Translations under genes and position numbers: made by a program
Assembly (NCBI GenBank): GCA_963675435.1
Contig: OY776216.1
Span: 4,340,001-4,404,000, forward strand
Direction of reading: 5' to 3'
From: Saccharicrinis sp963675435
GTDB taxonomy: Bacteria; Bacteroidota; Bacteroidia; Bacteroidales; Marinilabiliaceae
Length of the DNA: 64,000 nt
The notes under the pieces: model-generated
Told to the model about the DNA's origin: nothing
The model's input: only the letters and a program-made list of their open reading frames with translations
Databases searched by the model: none
Shown: positions 1 to 9,317 of the stretch, one piece after another
How the letters are laid out: each line of letters opens with the position of its first letter
Position numbering within the stretch: the stretch's first letter is position 1

Positions 1-414
1 TTATTTTCCTATTCCTGTTTTATTAATGTGTTCAAGTAAAGCATTTTCTATATCTTCACTGATATTCCAAAATTTATCATCCATTTCTTCTATATACTCC
101 TCAAGTTGTTCTTCATCGAATTTATTAAATTGTTCTTGTCTTGCATCTGGTCCTTCGGGTACTCCTTTTGGAAAATATATCTTATTGAACTCACGTAATT
201 GATTTGAAATTGAGTGAAAATTCAAGTATTCTAAATCTTCTATTGTATCTGAGTTTTTATCAGCTCCATGATTCACATAGTGATCCCAAAGTCCATCAGT
301 TACAAGTGGTTCAATATTAAACCAAACTCGTTGGTCTCTCGTCAATTTTTCATAGTCCGAGAAACCTAAGTCCACTATTTTTTCCCATGCAGGTTGAGCT
401 TCTTCTCTTGTCAT
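1..414 (-). CDS. Cassette protein, DMP19/DUF4375-like
   Basis: A complete 137-aa acidic soluble protein with no signal peptide or membrane segment. The central block (about residues 22-62, with DQRVWFNIEPLVTDGLWDHY) resembles the DMP19/DUF4375 group, which is common in accessory and cassette settings and has no established biochemical role. The TAA stop occupies the first three bases of the window. Upstream of the start, at 434-441, the sequence CACCACAA is the beginning of an inverse-core attC half-site, cut off by the adjoining group II intron. That makes this the leftmost visible cassette of the array. The family assignment rests on recall of the motif and is tentative. Confidence 0.6.
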   Translation of the reverse strand: MTREEAQPAWEKIVDLGFSDYEKLTRDQRVWFNIEPLVTDGLWDHYVNHGADKNSDTIEDLEYLNFHSISNQLREFNKIYFPKGVPEGPDARQEQFNKFDEEQLEEYIEEMDDKFWNISEDIENALLEHINKTGIGK

Positions 415-441
415 TTTTATTTTTTTTTAAATGCACCACAA

Positions 442-2540
442 TCGGGATAGAATAGTGGATTACTCCACCTATCCCCCCGCAGATCCGGACGTACAGAATT
501 CCCGTATCCGGCTCCTCAGTTAATATGTTTAATTATCTGGTGCATAAATTTAAACATTATAATGAATTATTCTAGGTTTCGGGAGCTTAAAATATTTCAA
601 TAACTCCCAGTACCCTTTCCACGTGTAGCATTTGCGTTGACTCCTTCGGTTAAGCCATTTAAACCATGCATATAGTGTTATTTGATATATTCGGTTTAGA
701 CTAACGAAGTTACCTCTGATGCCAAAATATTGATACAATCCCCGAAGTTTTGATTTTAGTATTTTACTCTGATCTTTTAGCTTCTCGTGTTTATGTATCC
801 TGCAAGTATCCTTTATGTTTTGAAGGATGGCCTGCATTTTCTTTTGACGTATTTTTCGCTTCACTACCCAATTGCCTCTTTGGCTTTTGCTCCAATAATG
901 TGTAAATCCTAGAAAATCAAAGGTGGGTGGTTTAGTTTTTCCTTCTGGTGAAAATCTAATGAGCTTACTCTTTTCTGCATGAATGGTTAATCCATATTTA
1001 TTCATTCGCTTGGGTAGTGTGTTATTTACCCGCTGAGCATCTTCTGCCTACTCAAATCCAATGATAAAATCATCGGCATAGCGTATCAAAAATATTTCGC
1101 CTTTAAGCAAGGGACGTACTATTTCATGTAACCATTTATCCAATGCATAATGCATATATACATTACAAAGCAATGGTGAAATAATATTTCCTTGCGGCGT
1201 GCCACGTTTGCTTATTTGCAAGCTTTTACCATCTACAACACCTGCTTTTAGCCATAGTTCAATCAATTGCAAAATACACTTATCTTTAATCCGTTGACTT
1301 ATAAGTGATAATAATGTACTATGTTCAAAGTTGTCGAAACAACCCTGAATATCACAGTCCAGTATCCAATTAATATTGCGCTTCATACATTGATTGCGAA
1401 GGTTATTTAGTGCCTGATGGGCACTACGTTTGGCTCGGAATCCATAGGAAAAATCGTAAAAGTCTTGTTCAAATATCAAATTAAGTATATCTGTTACTGC
1501 TCTTTGTACAATCTTATCCTCGGTAGTACTTATCCCTAATGGGCGTTGCTTCCCATTGCCCTTGTCTATCCATACTCTGCGGATGTTTGGGGCAAAGTAA
1601 GATTTACTCTTTAACCTTGCTTGGAGATTTTCTATACGCAGTTGTAAGTTCAACTCATATTCTTCTGCATTAACTTCATCTATTCCACTCGCTGCTGTTT
1701 TCCGCAGTTTACGGAAACTACTTAGCAAATATTCTTCCGTTAGATGATGCGCTAGTGAGGTAAAAACTTCGGTTGGACTTTCCTGCGCCTTGCGTTTTAT
1801 ACAACCAAATTTTGTTTGCCTGTTGGCGATTTCTCCGAGTAAATCCATGCTTTCTGTTTAGTTGAACCATATTAACTGACAATCCCCCTTCCCTCCTTCG
1901 GGTCGCTCAGATGGTACTTCCCCGATTTCATTGGTACTATGCGGCTGTTCTGACTTCTGTATGCCTTCTCTTTGACTCCGGTTGTCCCTTGTCGCTGATA
2001 CCTGGTACACCATGTCATTTTCCTTGACTCTGTTAACATTGACATGGTTACGTTAACTGACTGGTGTTTCTTTTTGATGGTACACCCAAACCCCTTCTTG
2101 TCAGGAGCTATACAGATCTCCTAAGTTCCGAAGACTTCCCTTTGTATTCATGCCCTGAGCTTTGACCACGGTAGTTCTACAGCAGTAACCGTAAATATGC
2201 CACTGTAATTGCTGCCTTCCGGTAACCGTACACCGTCGGCTTAACTACAAATAAATACACTTTTTATGGATGTAAGCTTGTCTTTTATGGAATCCATGAT
2301 TTCCCTTTGGTCAATTCGAGGCTGAATAACACGGCCTAAATACTCGCTTGCCGACTACTCTTCTGCTATCCTCACGGAATCACCCAGTCGGTTCGCTTTC
2401 ATCCTGCTTACGGGCTTTGGATGAGATGGACTTGCACCATCTGGAAATCATTAGCAAATTTCAGTAAATTGACTACTTCCCAATGCTTTCGGCTTACGAA
2501 GAAGTTTCCCTACAAATGGCCTTCTTCTCTTAGCGTACAC
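442..2540 (-). mobile_element. Group II intron copy 1 (IIC type), inserted in an attC
   Basis: About 2.1 kb, near-identical to the element at 9318-11365. On the minus strand it begins GTGTACG, close to the group II 5' consensus GTGYG. It ends in a recognisable domain V (about 488-520; strand starts AGCCGGATACGGG and closes TACGTCCGGATCT) and a domain VI stem (about 444-480, GGATAG with CTATCC). The short domain V and an RT without an endonuclease domain indicate subgroup IIC. Both copies interrupt the inverse core of an attC, as described for IIC-attC introns. Relative to copy 2 it carries about 50 extra bases near 2266-2317, and its RT has a nonsense codon. Boundaries are good to a few bases. 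Confidence 0.85.
550..1848 (-). pseudogene. ltrA: Group II intron reverse transcriptase/maturase, amber-interrupted
   Basis: This is the same 432-codon frame as the intact copy at 9426-10724, but codon 267 (Tyr, directly after the YADD-containing segment FIIGFE) has become TAG at 1048-1050. The first 266 codons encode RT motifs including DCDIQGCFD, RGTPQG and YADD. The remaining 165 codons (thumb/domain X, maturase) stay open in frame after the stop. The truncated product would lack the maturase region, so this copy should not splice or move on its own; the intact copy could help in trans. A few other substitutions separate the copies, so divergence is recent. Confidence 0.85.
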
Positions 2541-2730
2541 GGCTTGCCGTATGGAGCGTAAAGGGATTTAACCTAACTAACTTTCCAAATTGAGCAGAGC
2601 CAAAGCGTTGTATTTGTTTTTAATTTTTCATTTCTAAAGCCAAATCAGCGATTTGGCGTTGATTGCCGAAGCCACGAACCTACTAAGAAACACTGTACCC
2701 TTTATGCTCTATTACGGTTTGTTGTAGCAC
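2541..2730 (-). repeat. attC-like site 1 (right part; left core lost to intron)
   Basis: The left arm near 2546-2567 (GCCGTATGGAGCGTAAAGGG) pairs with the right arm near 2698-2718 (CCCTTTATGCTCTATTACGG). The right core is GTTGTAGCAC at 2721-2730, matching GTGCTACAAC at the far edge of the next cassette (3295-3304). The expected left inverse core is represented by CACCACAA at 434-441, on the other side of the intron. Read on the minus strand, the inner sequence resembles the site at 52.8 kb. Confidence 0.7.
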
Positions 2731-3264
2731 GTTTTTATCTTTTTTTTCTATGTGTTTTAGTTTAAAATATGCCAACCAATGTGATATTTCGTCCATTCTC
2801 ATATTAAACGCTGTAAAGTCATCTTGCCAATTAAAGTCTTTTGATTCAATGCAAAGAATCCAGTCCACACTTTCTTCATTATGTTCTTCTTTGGTACTAA
2901 TAGATTTAATCGAATCCCATGTCAAGTAATGAGTTTCTTTAATTTTTATTCCACTTTCATTTATTACAATAACGGGTTTGTTGTTTATTGCTCGAATGAA
3001 ATTTTGAATAATGAAGTATCCTAATATTAATCCAATAATAATGGCAATTACAAAATATTCAGTAGAGTGCTCTTTGTCAGGATTATCTAATTCGCTTAGT
3101 AATAGAAGTTCTGTGAACCCAAAAGCTATTGCGGTTTTAACCCAGTACTTAGTATTGTTGTATTTAATGGTAACCTTATTAGGATGTTTGTGAGTGTATT
3201 TTTCACTTAATCTAATTTCGGAAACAAACTTTTGGGTTAGGTAATCAAAAAACTTCATTAACAA
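2683..3264 (-). CDS. Cassette membrane protein, unknown function
   Basis: 193 aa with two hydrophobic segments (about residues 43-60 and 71-91, the second rich in Ile/Leu/Gly). These are followed by a cytoplasmic-looking half with a PH-like beta pattern (VIVINESGIKIKETHYLTWDSIKSI). No family is assigned with confidence; the layout resembles small bacterial PH-domain-like membrane proteins. The reading frame runs through the attC core: the last 16 or so residues (from NVLQQT) are encoded by the recombination site, so the natural C-terminus depends on which cassette lies downstream. The cassette is bounded by GTTGTAGCAC (2721) and GTGCTACAAC (3295). Confidence 0.65.
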   Translation of the reverse strand: MLMKFFDYLTQKFVSEIRLSEKYTHKHPNKVTIKYNNTKYWVKTAIAFGFTELLLLSELDNPDKEHSTEYFVIAIIIGLILGYFIIQNFIRAINNKPVIVINESGIKIKETHYLTWDSIKSISTKEEHNEESVDWILCIESKDFNWQDDFTAFNMRMDEISHWLAYFKLKHIEKKDKNVLQQTVIEHKGYSVS

Positions 3265-3293
3265 TTACAAAATTAGTTTATCATGTGTGCAAA

Positions 3294-3495
3294 TGTGCTA
3301 CAACGGCTCGCACATGAGGCTGTGTGGGGATTTAAATTCTCTGCCCTCTTTAAAACCTCACTGAGCCCAATGCTTTTACAAGTTTCTAATTTAACAAAAG
3401 AAAGTGACTTTAAAAGCATTGGGCGGACAAATAGAAATCACCACCTCTCGCGAATCACTACACCCCACATGCCTTATAATGCATTGTTGGCTTTA
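3294..3495 (-). repeat. attC-like site 2
   Basis: The inverse core is TGTGCTACAAC (3294-3304) and the next core is GTTGGCTTTA (3486-3495). The outer arms pair (TGAGGCTGTGTGGGG with CCCCACATGCCTTA). A nested inner stem pairs GAGCCCAATGCTTTTA with TAAAAGCATTGGGC. At about 200 bp it is longer than classical attC sites, and it shares most of its inner sequence with site 8 (14713-14907). Confidence 0.75.
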
Positions 3496-4263
3496 GTTCT
3501 TTTCTACCAAGTTATCCGTTCTTACAATATATTTTTCTTCCTGAGTTGTTTTGATATTAAAAGCGAGTCCTAACTCTGATTCCAATTTTGCCTTAGTTGA
3601 ATTCCAATCACTTTTTCTTAGTTTAATGTTTATCCTCTGAGGTTCTTCAACACATAGAGAAAGAGTCTTGTTAAATTCTTTACTTAAAGAAGTAAGTATC
3701 TTCTCTAGATTGTAATTCTCGAATATCATAGAATCCTGTGATAAAATAGATTGACTCCTAATTGTATCACTAACAATAGTATTCGCATACTTTAGAAACT
3801 TTCTTTTATTGCCAACAGAAACCATTACAGTATCAATATTAAACGTCTTTTTCTCAATATTTATTTTAAGAGATTCAATAATATTACTTTTTATCATGGA
3901 GTCTTGTTGGCTACTCATCACTTTTTGGTCAACAAGAACACCGTAATATTGATTTTCTAGATTTTTATTTTCGAATATGATTGAATTTACTTCAATGTCT
4001 TTTATTATCCCAAGTAAATCTTTCAAGGAAATACATTCAGCATTCATTCCAAAAAATGGTTCACTATAGTGACTATTTTTATAGCTTTGAAAGTTACTTT
4101 GATTCACTTCTTTTATTATAACCTTGCAACTATCGGTTTCTAAACTCAAGACATATTTTGGAGGATTAACTGCTAAGTCACTCTTCTCTGTTTTTGTTGA
4201 TTTGCTCTTACAGTTATTAAATAATAGGCAAACAATCATTAAAGCTAAAAAAATTAATTTCAT
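3493..4263 (-). CDS. Cassette lipoprotein, unknown function
   Basis: 256 aa. The N-terminus is a lipoprotein signal (MKLIFLALMIVCLLFNNC, Cys18), so the protein is probably anchored in the cell envelope. The mature part is hydrophilic. Its last 65 residues (NLEKILTSLSKEFNKTLSL...) resemble the small fold found at the N-terminus of secretins and TonB receptors, but this is only a pattern match. The stop codon TAA overlaps the attC core GTTGGCTTTA, and the start is followed upstream by the matching TAAAGCCAAC at 4325-4334, giving a one-gene cassette of about 850 bp. Confidence 0.7.
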   Translation of the reverse strand: MKLIFLALMIVCLLFNNCKSKSTKTEKSDLAVNPPKYVLSLETDSCKVIIKEVNQSNFQSYKNSHYSEPFFGMNAECISLKDLLGIIKDIEVNSIIFENKNLENQYYGVLVDQKVMSSQQDSMIKSNIIESLKINIEKKTFNIDTVMVSVGNKRKFLKYANTIVSDTIRSQSILSQDSMIFENYNLEKILTSLSKEFNKTLSLCVEEPQRINIKLRKSDWNSTKAKLESELGLAFNIKTTQEEKYIVRTDNLVEKN

Positions 4264-4336
4264 AGGGGTAATTTTATATTATTCATTCCTTTATTATTCT
4301 ATTTTTTGCATTTGAGCACTGAATTAAAGCCAACGG

Positions 4337-6014
4337 CAGTTTGTCTAAAAACTATTTTTATTTGCAAAATAGTTGTTTGTTTCTAATAATAAAATGCATT
4401 TATGTCAATATAGACGAATATGATAAAAATAGTTATTGAAAGTCTTTTTAAGCTGAAAAATTGCTGGTATCAGCCCCAAAATCATCGCTAAATGTAAAAT
4501 AATAGACTCCAGAAAGTCCATTAGTCTTTCCTTGCCTAGTGTATTTAAGATACGTCGTAGATTATAGGCCACCATGATCAGTCCAACATCACTGCTGGCT
4601 CTTTGGATTCCTTTTTTGGTCATAATATAGTTAAAACCCCATTGTCTTTTTATCGTTCCATAGGGGTGCTCTACAATGGCTTGCCGTCGTTTATAATAGT
4701 CTTGATTATTTTTTACTTGCTGCTTGTTTTTTTCTATTACTTCCTGATATTGACTGCGCTGTATGGCTTTGCCGTAAGTAGCTTTACTACATTGGTCTTT
4801 TACCTGACAAGTCATACAGGCTTTGGTGGTATAGCGTTTAAATAGATAGGTTTTAGCTTGATGCCATTTGCCTGTTGTGGTTAAACATTCTCCCTGAGGA
4901 CAGGTATAATAATCTGATTCTTTATGGTAAATGAAATTTTCAACATTGTAAGCTGGATTGGGAGCCTGAGCAGCTACTGTTGGGATCGCTACAATGGTTT
5001 GTATGCCTAAATTTTCTGCCATCTGAAACTCTGAACCGGTATGATACCCCTTGTCGTAAAGAGCGGTGAATTCATTAGTGTGTAATATGCTTTTGGCTCG
5101 CTGCAGCATATTACCCATGGCTTTGCTGTCATTGGTATTCGTAACTTTATAATCTATAGGAATGTTATTCTCTGCATCTACGGTTGTTTGAACATTATAG
5201 GCCACCTCTGTAATATTGTTGTGGGTGATCATATGTCGACTATCGGGATCGGACGTTGAAACCTGAGGTTCTCCGCTTTCGGATATTTGCTTCGCAACGG
5301 CTTTATAGTGCTGCTTGCGCTCTTTTTGTTTCTCTATCGCCTTCTTTACCTCAGATCTCTTTACCGGGTCGCCATCATTTTGAGCCAGCTCTTCATTATA
5401 TTCCGTTAGTTTATTCTCGATATACTCAAGGTGACGTTCTATTTTCTTTTGGTTGTAATTATTCTTCTTGCTGTTTTGTGCCCTTAGTTTTGTGCTGTCC
5501 CCTGCTATTAGAACACCTCCTATTAGGTTAAAATGCTTTGCTACTGATACAGTAGCCCGGAAAACCTTTTTTATGGCCTTGGGATTGTCCCTGCGGAAAT
5601 TGGATATCGTATTGTGGTCTGGCGCCAGATTTCCTAGAAGCCACATTACTTCAATATTTCGTTGACATTCCTTTTCCAATTTACGCGAAGACCTGATATG
5701 GTTCAGGTAACCATAAATGTATAGTTTGAGTAGAACTCCGGGATGGTATGCTGGACGACCATTATCCTGATGCGAGAGACAAAAGCCAAAGTCTGACAGA
5801 GCAAGGCTATCAACAAACAGGTCCAGTAACCGGACATCATTATCCTTAGCAATGGCACCTTCCAGGTTTATGGGGAAAAGGTAAATTTGGTGCCGGTTTT
5901 CTCCTTGTATGTATTTCATACCTTTAAGATACTCAATAATGGACATATGAAGGCTCAATGTGAATGCTAGTTATTAACTTCATGTCAACACCTGTTTGGT
6001 TTTTAGACAGTCTG
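4337..6014 (-). mobile_element. IS1182-type insertion sequence splitting attC 3
   Basis: A 1,678-bp element with imperfect terminal inverted repeats: CAGTTTGTCTAAAAAC at the left, and the complement of CAGACTGTCTAAAAAC at the right (14 of 16 identical). It is flanked by a direct repeat ACGG (4333-4336 and 6015-6018), read as the target duplication. Removing the element rejoins TAAAGCCAACGG to CTCGTATAAG and restores an attC left end like that of neighbouring sites. Confidence 0.85.
4405..5946 (-). CDS. IS1182 family transposase
   Basis: 513 aa from the preferred ATG (MSIIEYLKGMKYIQG); an ATG four codons upstream is possible. DDE transposase with the N-terminal domain typical of the family (FVDSLALSDFGF, GRPAYHPGVLLKLYIYGYL). 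The catalytic acids are visible in IAGDSTKLRAQNS (about residue 150), ALYDKGYHTGSEF and VEHPYGTIKRQWGF. A zinc-binding-like segment (CPQGECL, CMTCQVKDQC) lies before the last acidic motif. Full length, with no internal damage, so probably active. Confidence 0.93.
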   Translation of the reverse strand: MSIIEYLKGMKYIQGENRHQIYLFPINLEGAIAKDNDVRLLDLFVDSLALSDFGFCLSHQDNGRPAYHPGVLLKLYIYGYLNHIRSSRKLEKECQRNIEVMWLLGNLAPDHNTISNFRRDNPKAIKKVFRATVSVAKHFNLIGGVLIAGDSTKLRAQNSKKNNYNQKKIERHLEYIENKLTEYNEELAQNDGDPVKRSEVKKAIEKQKERKQHYKAVAKQISESGEPQVSTSDPDSRHMITHNNITEVAYNVQTTVDAENNIPIDYKVTNTNDSKAMGNMLQRAKSILHTNEFTALYDKGYHTGSEFQMAENLGIQTIVAIPTVAAQAPNPAYNVENFIYHKESDYYTCPQGECLTTTGKWHQAKTYLFKRYTTKACMTCQVKDQCSKATYGKAIQRSQYQEVIEKNKQQVKNNQDYYKRRQAIVEHPYGTIKRQWGFNYIMTKKGIQRASSDVGLIMVAYNLRRILNTLGKERLMDFLESIILHLAMILGLIPAIFQLKKTFNNYFYHIRLY

Positions 6015-6131
6015 ACGGCTCGTATAAGAATAGTAGCCGATTGCGGGCTTCATTTCTGTCAAATTACAGGAAAGCTGGAGCGGGCTACAACTCTTGAATT
6101 TACTGCAATATCGGCTATTATTTTTATACAT
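6015..6131 (-). repeat. attC-like site 3 (body)
   Basis: The left inverse core TAAAGCCAAC is at 4325-4334, separated from this body by the IS1182 element. The body pairs GTATAAGAATAGTAGCCGA with TCGGCTATTATTTTTATAC. The expected right core is displaced to GTTGTGTGCC at 7418-7427 by the IS110 element. It is almost identical to site 13 at 22611. Confidence 0.75.
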
Positions 6132-7417
6132 CCTAAGTTTACTTTTCAATACTAAATATTACTTTTTATTAACTTACAATACAAATAAAAAAGAACGAAA
6201 GAGTGGATTAAGGTTAATATATACATAAAACATAAAGCTTGTCAACAATGAAAATCCCCACCCTTTCGCTACTGAAATACGATTAGTTCTTTGGGCCTCT
6301 TAAGCCTGTTTTTAGGTTGCTATATTAAAGTAGCTGCGTTCTTTTAAATTTTTTAATTATGAATAAAATTAATCATTTTATTGGTATCGACATCTCCAAA
6401 AAAGTATTTGATGTCTGGAGTTCTGAATTGGGACATAAACAGTTTACAAATAATGATGAAGGATTTAATAAGTTTCTACTGTTACTGGATGCCAAGAGCT
6501 GGTGTGTCATGGAATATACAGGATGTTATTATAACCAACTAGCTCTATTTTTATTTGAAAATGAAATTGCTGTTTCTGTTATAAATCCGCTTGTAATCAA
6601 ACGCTACATTCAAATGAAGCTCCAACACAATAAAACAGATAAAAGTGATGCTAAAATGATTGTTAAGTATGCTCAGGAACAAAAGCTGAACCTGTGGCAT
6701 CCATTACCTGAGTACATAGAACATTGTAAAGATTTACACACTACCATTAGCTTGTATTTTAAACAAAGTACAGCTCTAAAAAATAAATTACATAGCTTTG
6801 TGGATAAAGGTATTAAAGGTAAAGTTATTACTTCATTAAAGCGTCAAATCCGCCAAATTGAAGCTGAAATTAAACTACTTGAACAAGAATTAGAAGATAC
6901 TATTAAAAAGCATGAACAACAGTTGTTATCTAATCTTTTATCAATTCCTGGGATAGGTAAAAAAACAGCCATAATGCTGATAGTTTGTACAAATGGCTTC
7001 AAAACATTTGAAAACAACCGACAGCTTTCTGCTTTCCTTGGATTATCTCCGGTCATTTTCACTTCAGGATCTAGTGTAAGAGGAAAGTCCAGAATATCTA
7101 AAAAAGGGAATCCTTTGATTCGTAAGCTATTGTTTATGTGCAGTTTTACGGCATGTACCAGAAACCCACAATGTAAAGCGCTTTTTGACAGACTGGTAGC
7201 TAAAGGCAAATCAAAAAAATTAGCCTTAATTGCGGTCTCTAACAAACTGTTAGCCCAGTCAATGGGGATTGCAAAATCAGGCTTAAAATATGATCCAAAT
7301 TTTAAGTCTGTTTTGGTTTCTCTATAATTTTTCTTTTTGAACTTGCCTCCCAAAACAATTAGGTAATTCAAAAGGAAAAATTATGCCCTTTTTATTTGGT
7401 TTTTACCTTAGTTCTTT
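6132..7417 (+). mobile_element. IS110-family element inserted at an attC core
   Basis: About 1.29 kb between the attC arm ending TTATACAT (6131) and the core GTTGTGTGCC (7418). No terminal inverted repeats are obvious, as expected for IS110. The transposase is preceded by about 225 bp of AT-rich non-coding DNA and followed by about 90 bp. In IS110-group elements the long end in front of the gene encodes the bridge RNA that selects the target. Ends are good to roughly 10 bp. Confidence 0.8.
6359..7327 (+). CDS. IS110 family transposase (DEDD recombinase)
   Basis: 322 aa. The N-terminal RuvC-like DEDD domain begins FIGIDISKKVFDVW and continues through MEYTGCYY and NKTDKSDAKMIVKYA. Central helices (about 150-190) are followed by the IS116/IS110/IS902 domain with LLSIPGIGKKTAIML and the serine-bearing SGSSVRGKSRISKKGNPLIRK block (about 240-260). 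This is the usual length for the family. The enzyme cuts and joins DNA under guidance of the element's bridge RNA. The frame is intact and the start codon follows an A/T-rich leader. Confidence 0.93.
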   Translation: MNKINHFIGIDISKKVFDVWSSELGHKQFTNNDEGFNKFLLLLDAKSWCVMEYTGCYYNQLALFLFENEIAVSVINPLVIKRYIQMKLQHNKTDKSDAKMIVKYAQEQKLNLWHPLPEYIEHCKDLHTTISLYFKQSTALKNKLHSFVDKGIKGKVITSLKRQIRQIEAEIKLLEQELEDTIKKHEQQLLSNLLSIPGIGKKTAIMLIVCTNGFKTFENNRQLSAFLGLSPVIFTSGSSVRGKSRISKKGNPLIRKLLFMCSFTACTRNPQCKALFDRLVAKGKSKKLALIAVSNKLLAQSMGIAKSGLKYDPNFKSVLVSL

Positions 7418-7471
7418 GTTGTGTGCCGTATTCATTTATCCACTTTGCTATTGAATTTACATAAAAAATAA

Positions 7472-7825
7472 TCATCTATTATGCCAATATGGTTTAGAGT
7501 TGAAAGGAGGAAAATTCATGCAAATTGCAAGAAAACTAGTTAACTCGAATCTTGACAAGTCATTCAATTTATCCCCAATCTCAACATTTTCAACTGGTAT
7601 AAAAGTATAATATTCTCTATCATCCCCTTCTCTAATATCAATTACTTCATAAAATTCTGAAAAATATAGTTGTCCGCAAGTTTTACACTTCTTTAAAATT
7701 CTAGAATTATGATAATCCTGTCGATAGATTTTGAAATTTTCAAATGATTTAAGTAGTAAATCTTTTGTTAGCTCAACACTCCAAAGATGGCATTTATTTG
7801 GTTTTGAAATTTTTATTTGACTCAT
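7472..7825 (-). CDS. Cassette protein with a CxxC half-zinc site, unknown function
   Basis: 117 aa, soluble, no signal peptide. A CKTCGQLYFSEF motif near residues 47-58 is the only recognisable element. The following EYYTFIPVENVEIGDKL and a C-terminal aromatic tail suggest a compact domain. I cannot name a family. The cassette runs from GTTGTGTGCC (7418) to GGCACACAAC (8042) and includes about 215 bp of AT-rich non-coding DNA ahead of the start codon, which could hold the gene's own promoter. Confidence 0.65.
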   Translation of the reverse strand: MSQIKISKPNKCHLWSVELTKDLLLKSFENFKIYRQDYHNSRILKKCKTCGQLYFSEFYEVIDIREGDDREYYTFIPVENVEIGDKLNDLSRFELTSFLAICMNFPPFNSKPYWHNR

Positions 7826-8041
7826 TTTGCTAATATTCTATCAATTTTAATCATTGAAGAGAGAGTTAATTATTTGATTTTAGACTTTCTTAAATGAAAA
7901 ATTATTTAATCATCTTCTTTTTCATTCTCTACCTATAAATTTTTAACCTATCTCATTATTAATAATTCCACATAATCTTTTGAATAATGGCTTTTCAAGT
8001 ATTATTTAACTATTGTATGTTTCAAATTGTGCGACACTTAT

Positions 8042-8180
8042 GGCACACAACGATACAAATATAATTACGGGGCTGGAATGCGGACTACATGCCTTTCTGC
8101 CTATACAAAAGCTGATGCGGGATATTAAACTTCCAAATAACTTCTGACCAGCCCTTAATTATCATTTGCTGTTGTGTTTT
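8042..8180 (-). repeat. attC-like site 4
   Basis: The inverse core is GGCACACAAC (8042-8051) and the next core GTTGTGTTTT (8171-8180). The arm ATACAAATATAATTACGGGG pairs imperfectly with CCCTTAATTATCATTTG. The inner part carries the GCCTTTCTGCC and GATGCGGG words seen in several other sites of the array. Confidence 0.75.
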
Positions 8181-8242
8181 GTTGCTTTTTTCAGTTTATA
8201 GTTTGTTGATTAGTCTAAATAATTCTATGCATTACCTATTCT

Positions 8243-9250
8243 TTATTCTTTAAAATATTTATCAACCACTACATAATCATCATAGATTAAACTTTCTTGT
8301 ATTACAGATGTATCTCTCATTAGCATTACCTTGGCTAATAGCAAATTATACCCTTTATGATAATTTTTAATTTCTAAGTTAACTTTATGATTATTCAACT
8401 TACTATCGAACACTTTAACATCATTATCAAAAACCAAATCAGAATCTGGTATCAAATTTCCTACTATTACTTTTAAATAAGTATCACTCTTTTCAAAATT
8501 TCCATAATGTCCAGTAATTGTTACCCCTAAATTATCTCCATTTTGTATTGTATCATTACAAAACATTTCTGCATAAGCATTATCTTTTGTATTATTCACA
8601 ATTGTATCATAATTTTTATAACTAAGAGAACTGATAAACTCAAATCCGCCATTACTAATATCATAATATTGCTTTAATTTTAAGCTGTCGCAATCGACTA
8701 TTTGATTAAAAGTTCTAATCCCTGAATGTGTTGTCCTTTCTATTTCAACAGTATCACCTTTTTTCAAAAAATCTGTCGTTTCCATAATTAAAGGTTTACC
8801 ATCTACATATAGTGAACGTTTAAATAACCTATTATACTCATCATAGGTGTAATTTATTCCATGCCACTTACCATTTTTATAATGTTGTATTAAACATCCA
8901 CCTCCATAAATAAAAGCTTTACAAACCCCATCTATTATTCCATTCTTATAATTCAACTCCCTACTATATTCTTCATCTCTAATATCAGAATAGGAATAAC
9001 CATCTATGTTCCCCAAGTCATTATAATATGTTGAATCCTCAGTACTTCCATCTTCAAAATATTTGACAATCAAATATGGAATAGAGTCCATGTTTGACCT
9101 ATAATAAGATTTCAATTTAACAGTCCCATTTGGATAAAAATCTTCTTGTACATTTTTTTTATCATTACATGAAAGCAATGCTAAACCACTAGCTGTAATG
9201 ATATAAACAATTATTTTAATGTTAGGTATAAAACTATTAATCAATTTCAT
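8243..9250 (-). CDS. Cassette lipoprotein with MORN-like repeats
   Basis: 335 aa. A hydrophobic N-terminus ends in a lipobox-like LALLSC (Cys28), so it is probably a lipoprotein. Residues about 38-150 contain MORN_2/YwqK-type repeats (FYPNGTVKLKSYY, YFEDGSTEDSTYYNDLG, YKNGIIDGVC, HYKNGKWHGINYTYDE), short beta hairpins often found in cell-surface and toxin/antitoxin-associated proteins. The C-terminal 150 residues form an unassigned beta-rich domain. Cassette bounds are GTTGTGTTTT (8171) and AAACACAA (9310), the latter cut by intron copy 2. Confidence 0.7.
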   Translation of the reverse strand: MKLINSFIPNIKIIVYIITASGLALLSCNDKKNVQEDFYPNGTVKLKSYYRSNMDSIPYLIVKYFEDGSTEDSTYYNDLGNIDGYSYSDIRDEEYSRELNYKNGIIDGVCKAFIYGGGCLIQHYKNGKWHGINYTYDEYNRLFKRSLYVDGKPLIMETTDFLKKGDTVEIERTTHSGIRTFNQIVDCDSLKLKQYYDISNGGFEFISSLSYKNYDTIVNNTKDNAYAEMFCNDTIQNGDNLGVTITGHYGNFEKSDTYLKVIVGNLIPDSDLVFDNDVKVFDSKLNNHKVNLEIKNYHKGYNLLLAKVMLMRDTSVIQESLIYDDYVVVDKYFKE

Positions 9251-9317
9251 TATATAATTATTCTGAATTTGTTTTCCTCAATTTTAGATTAGCTAGTTTT
9301 TTTGCAATTAAACACAA

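Noticed and set aside
442..2540. Retron or diversity-generating retroelement
   Set aside because: The RT has the group II maturase tail and lies in an element with domain V and VI; no msr/msd or template/variable repeat is seen.
3283..3573. Plus-strand ORF of 96 codons across attC 2
   Set aside because: It is made almost wholly of attC palindrome sequence and the antisense of a lipoprotein gene end, with no protein-like motif.
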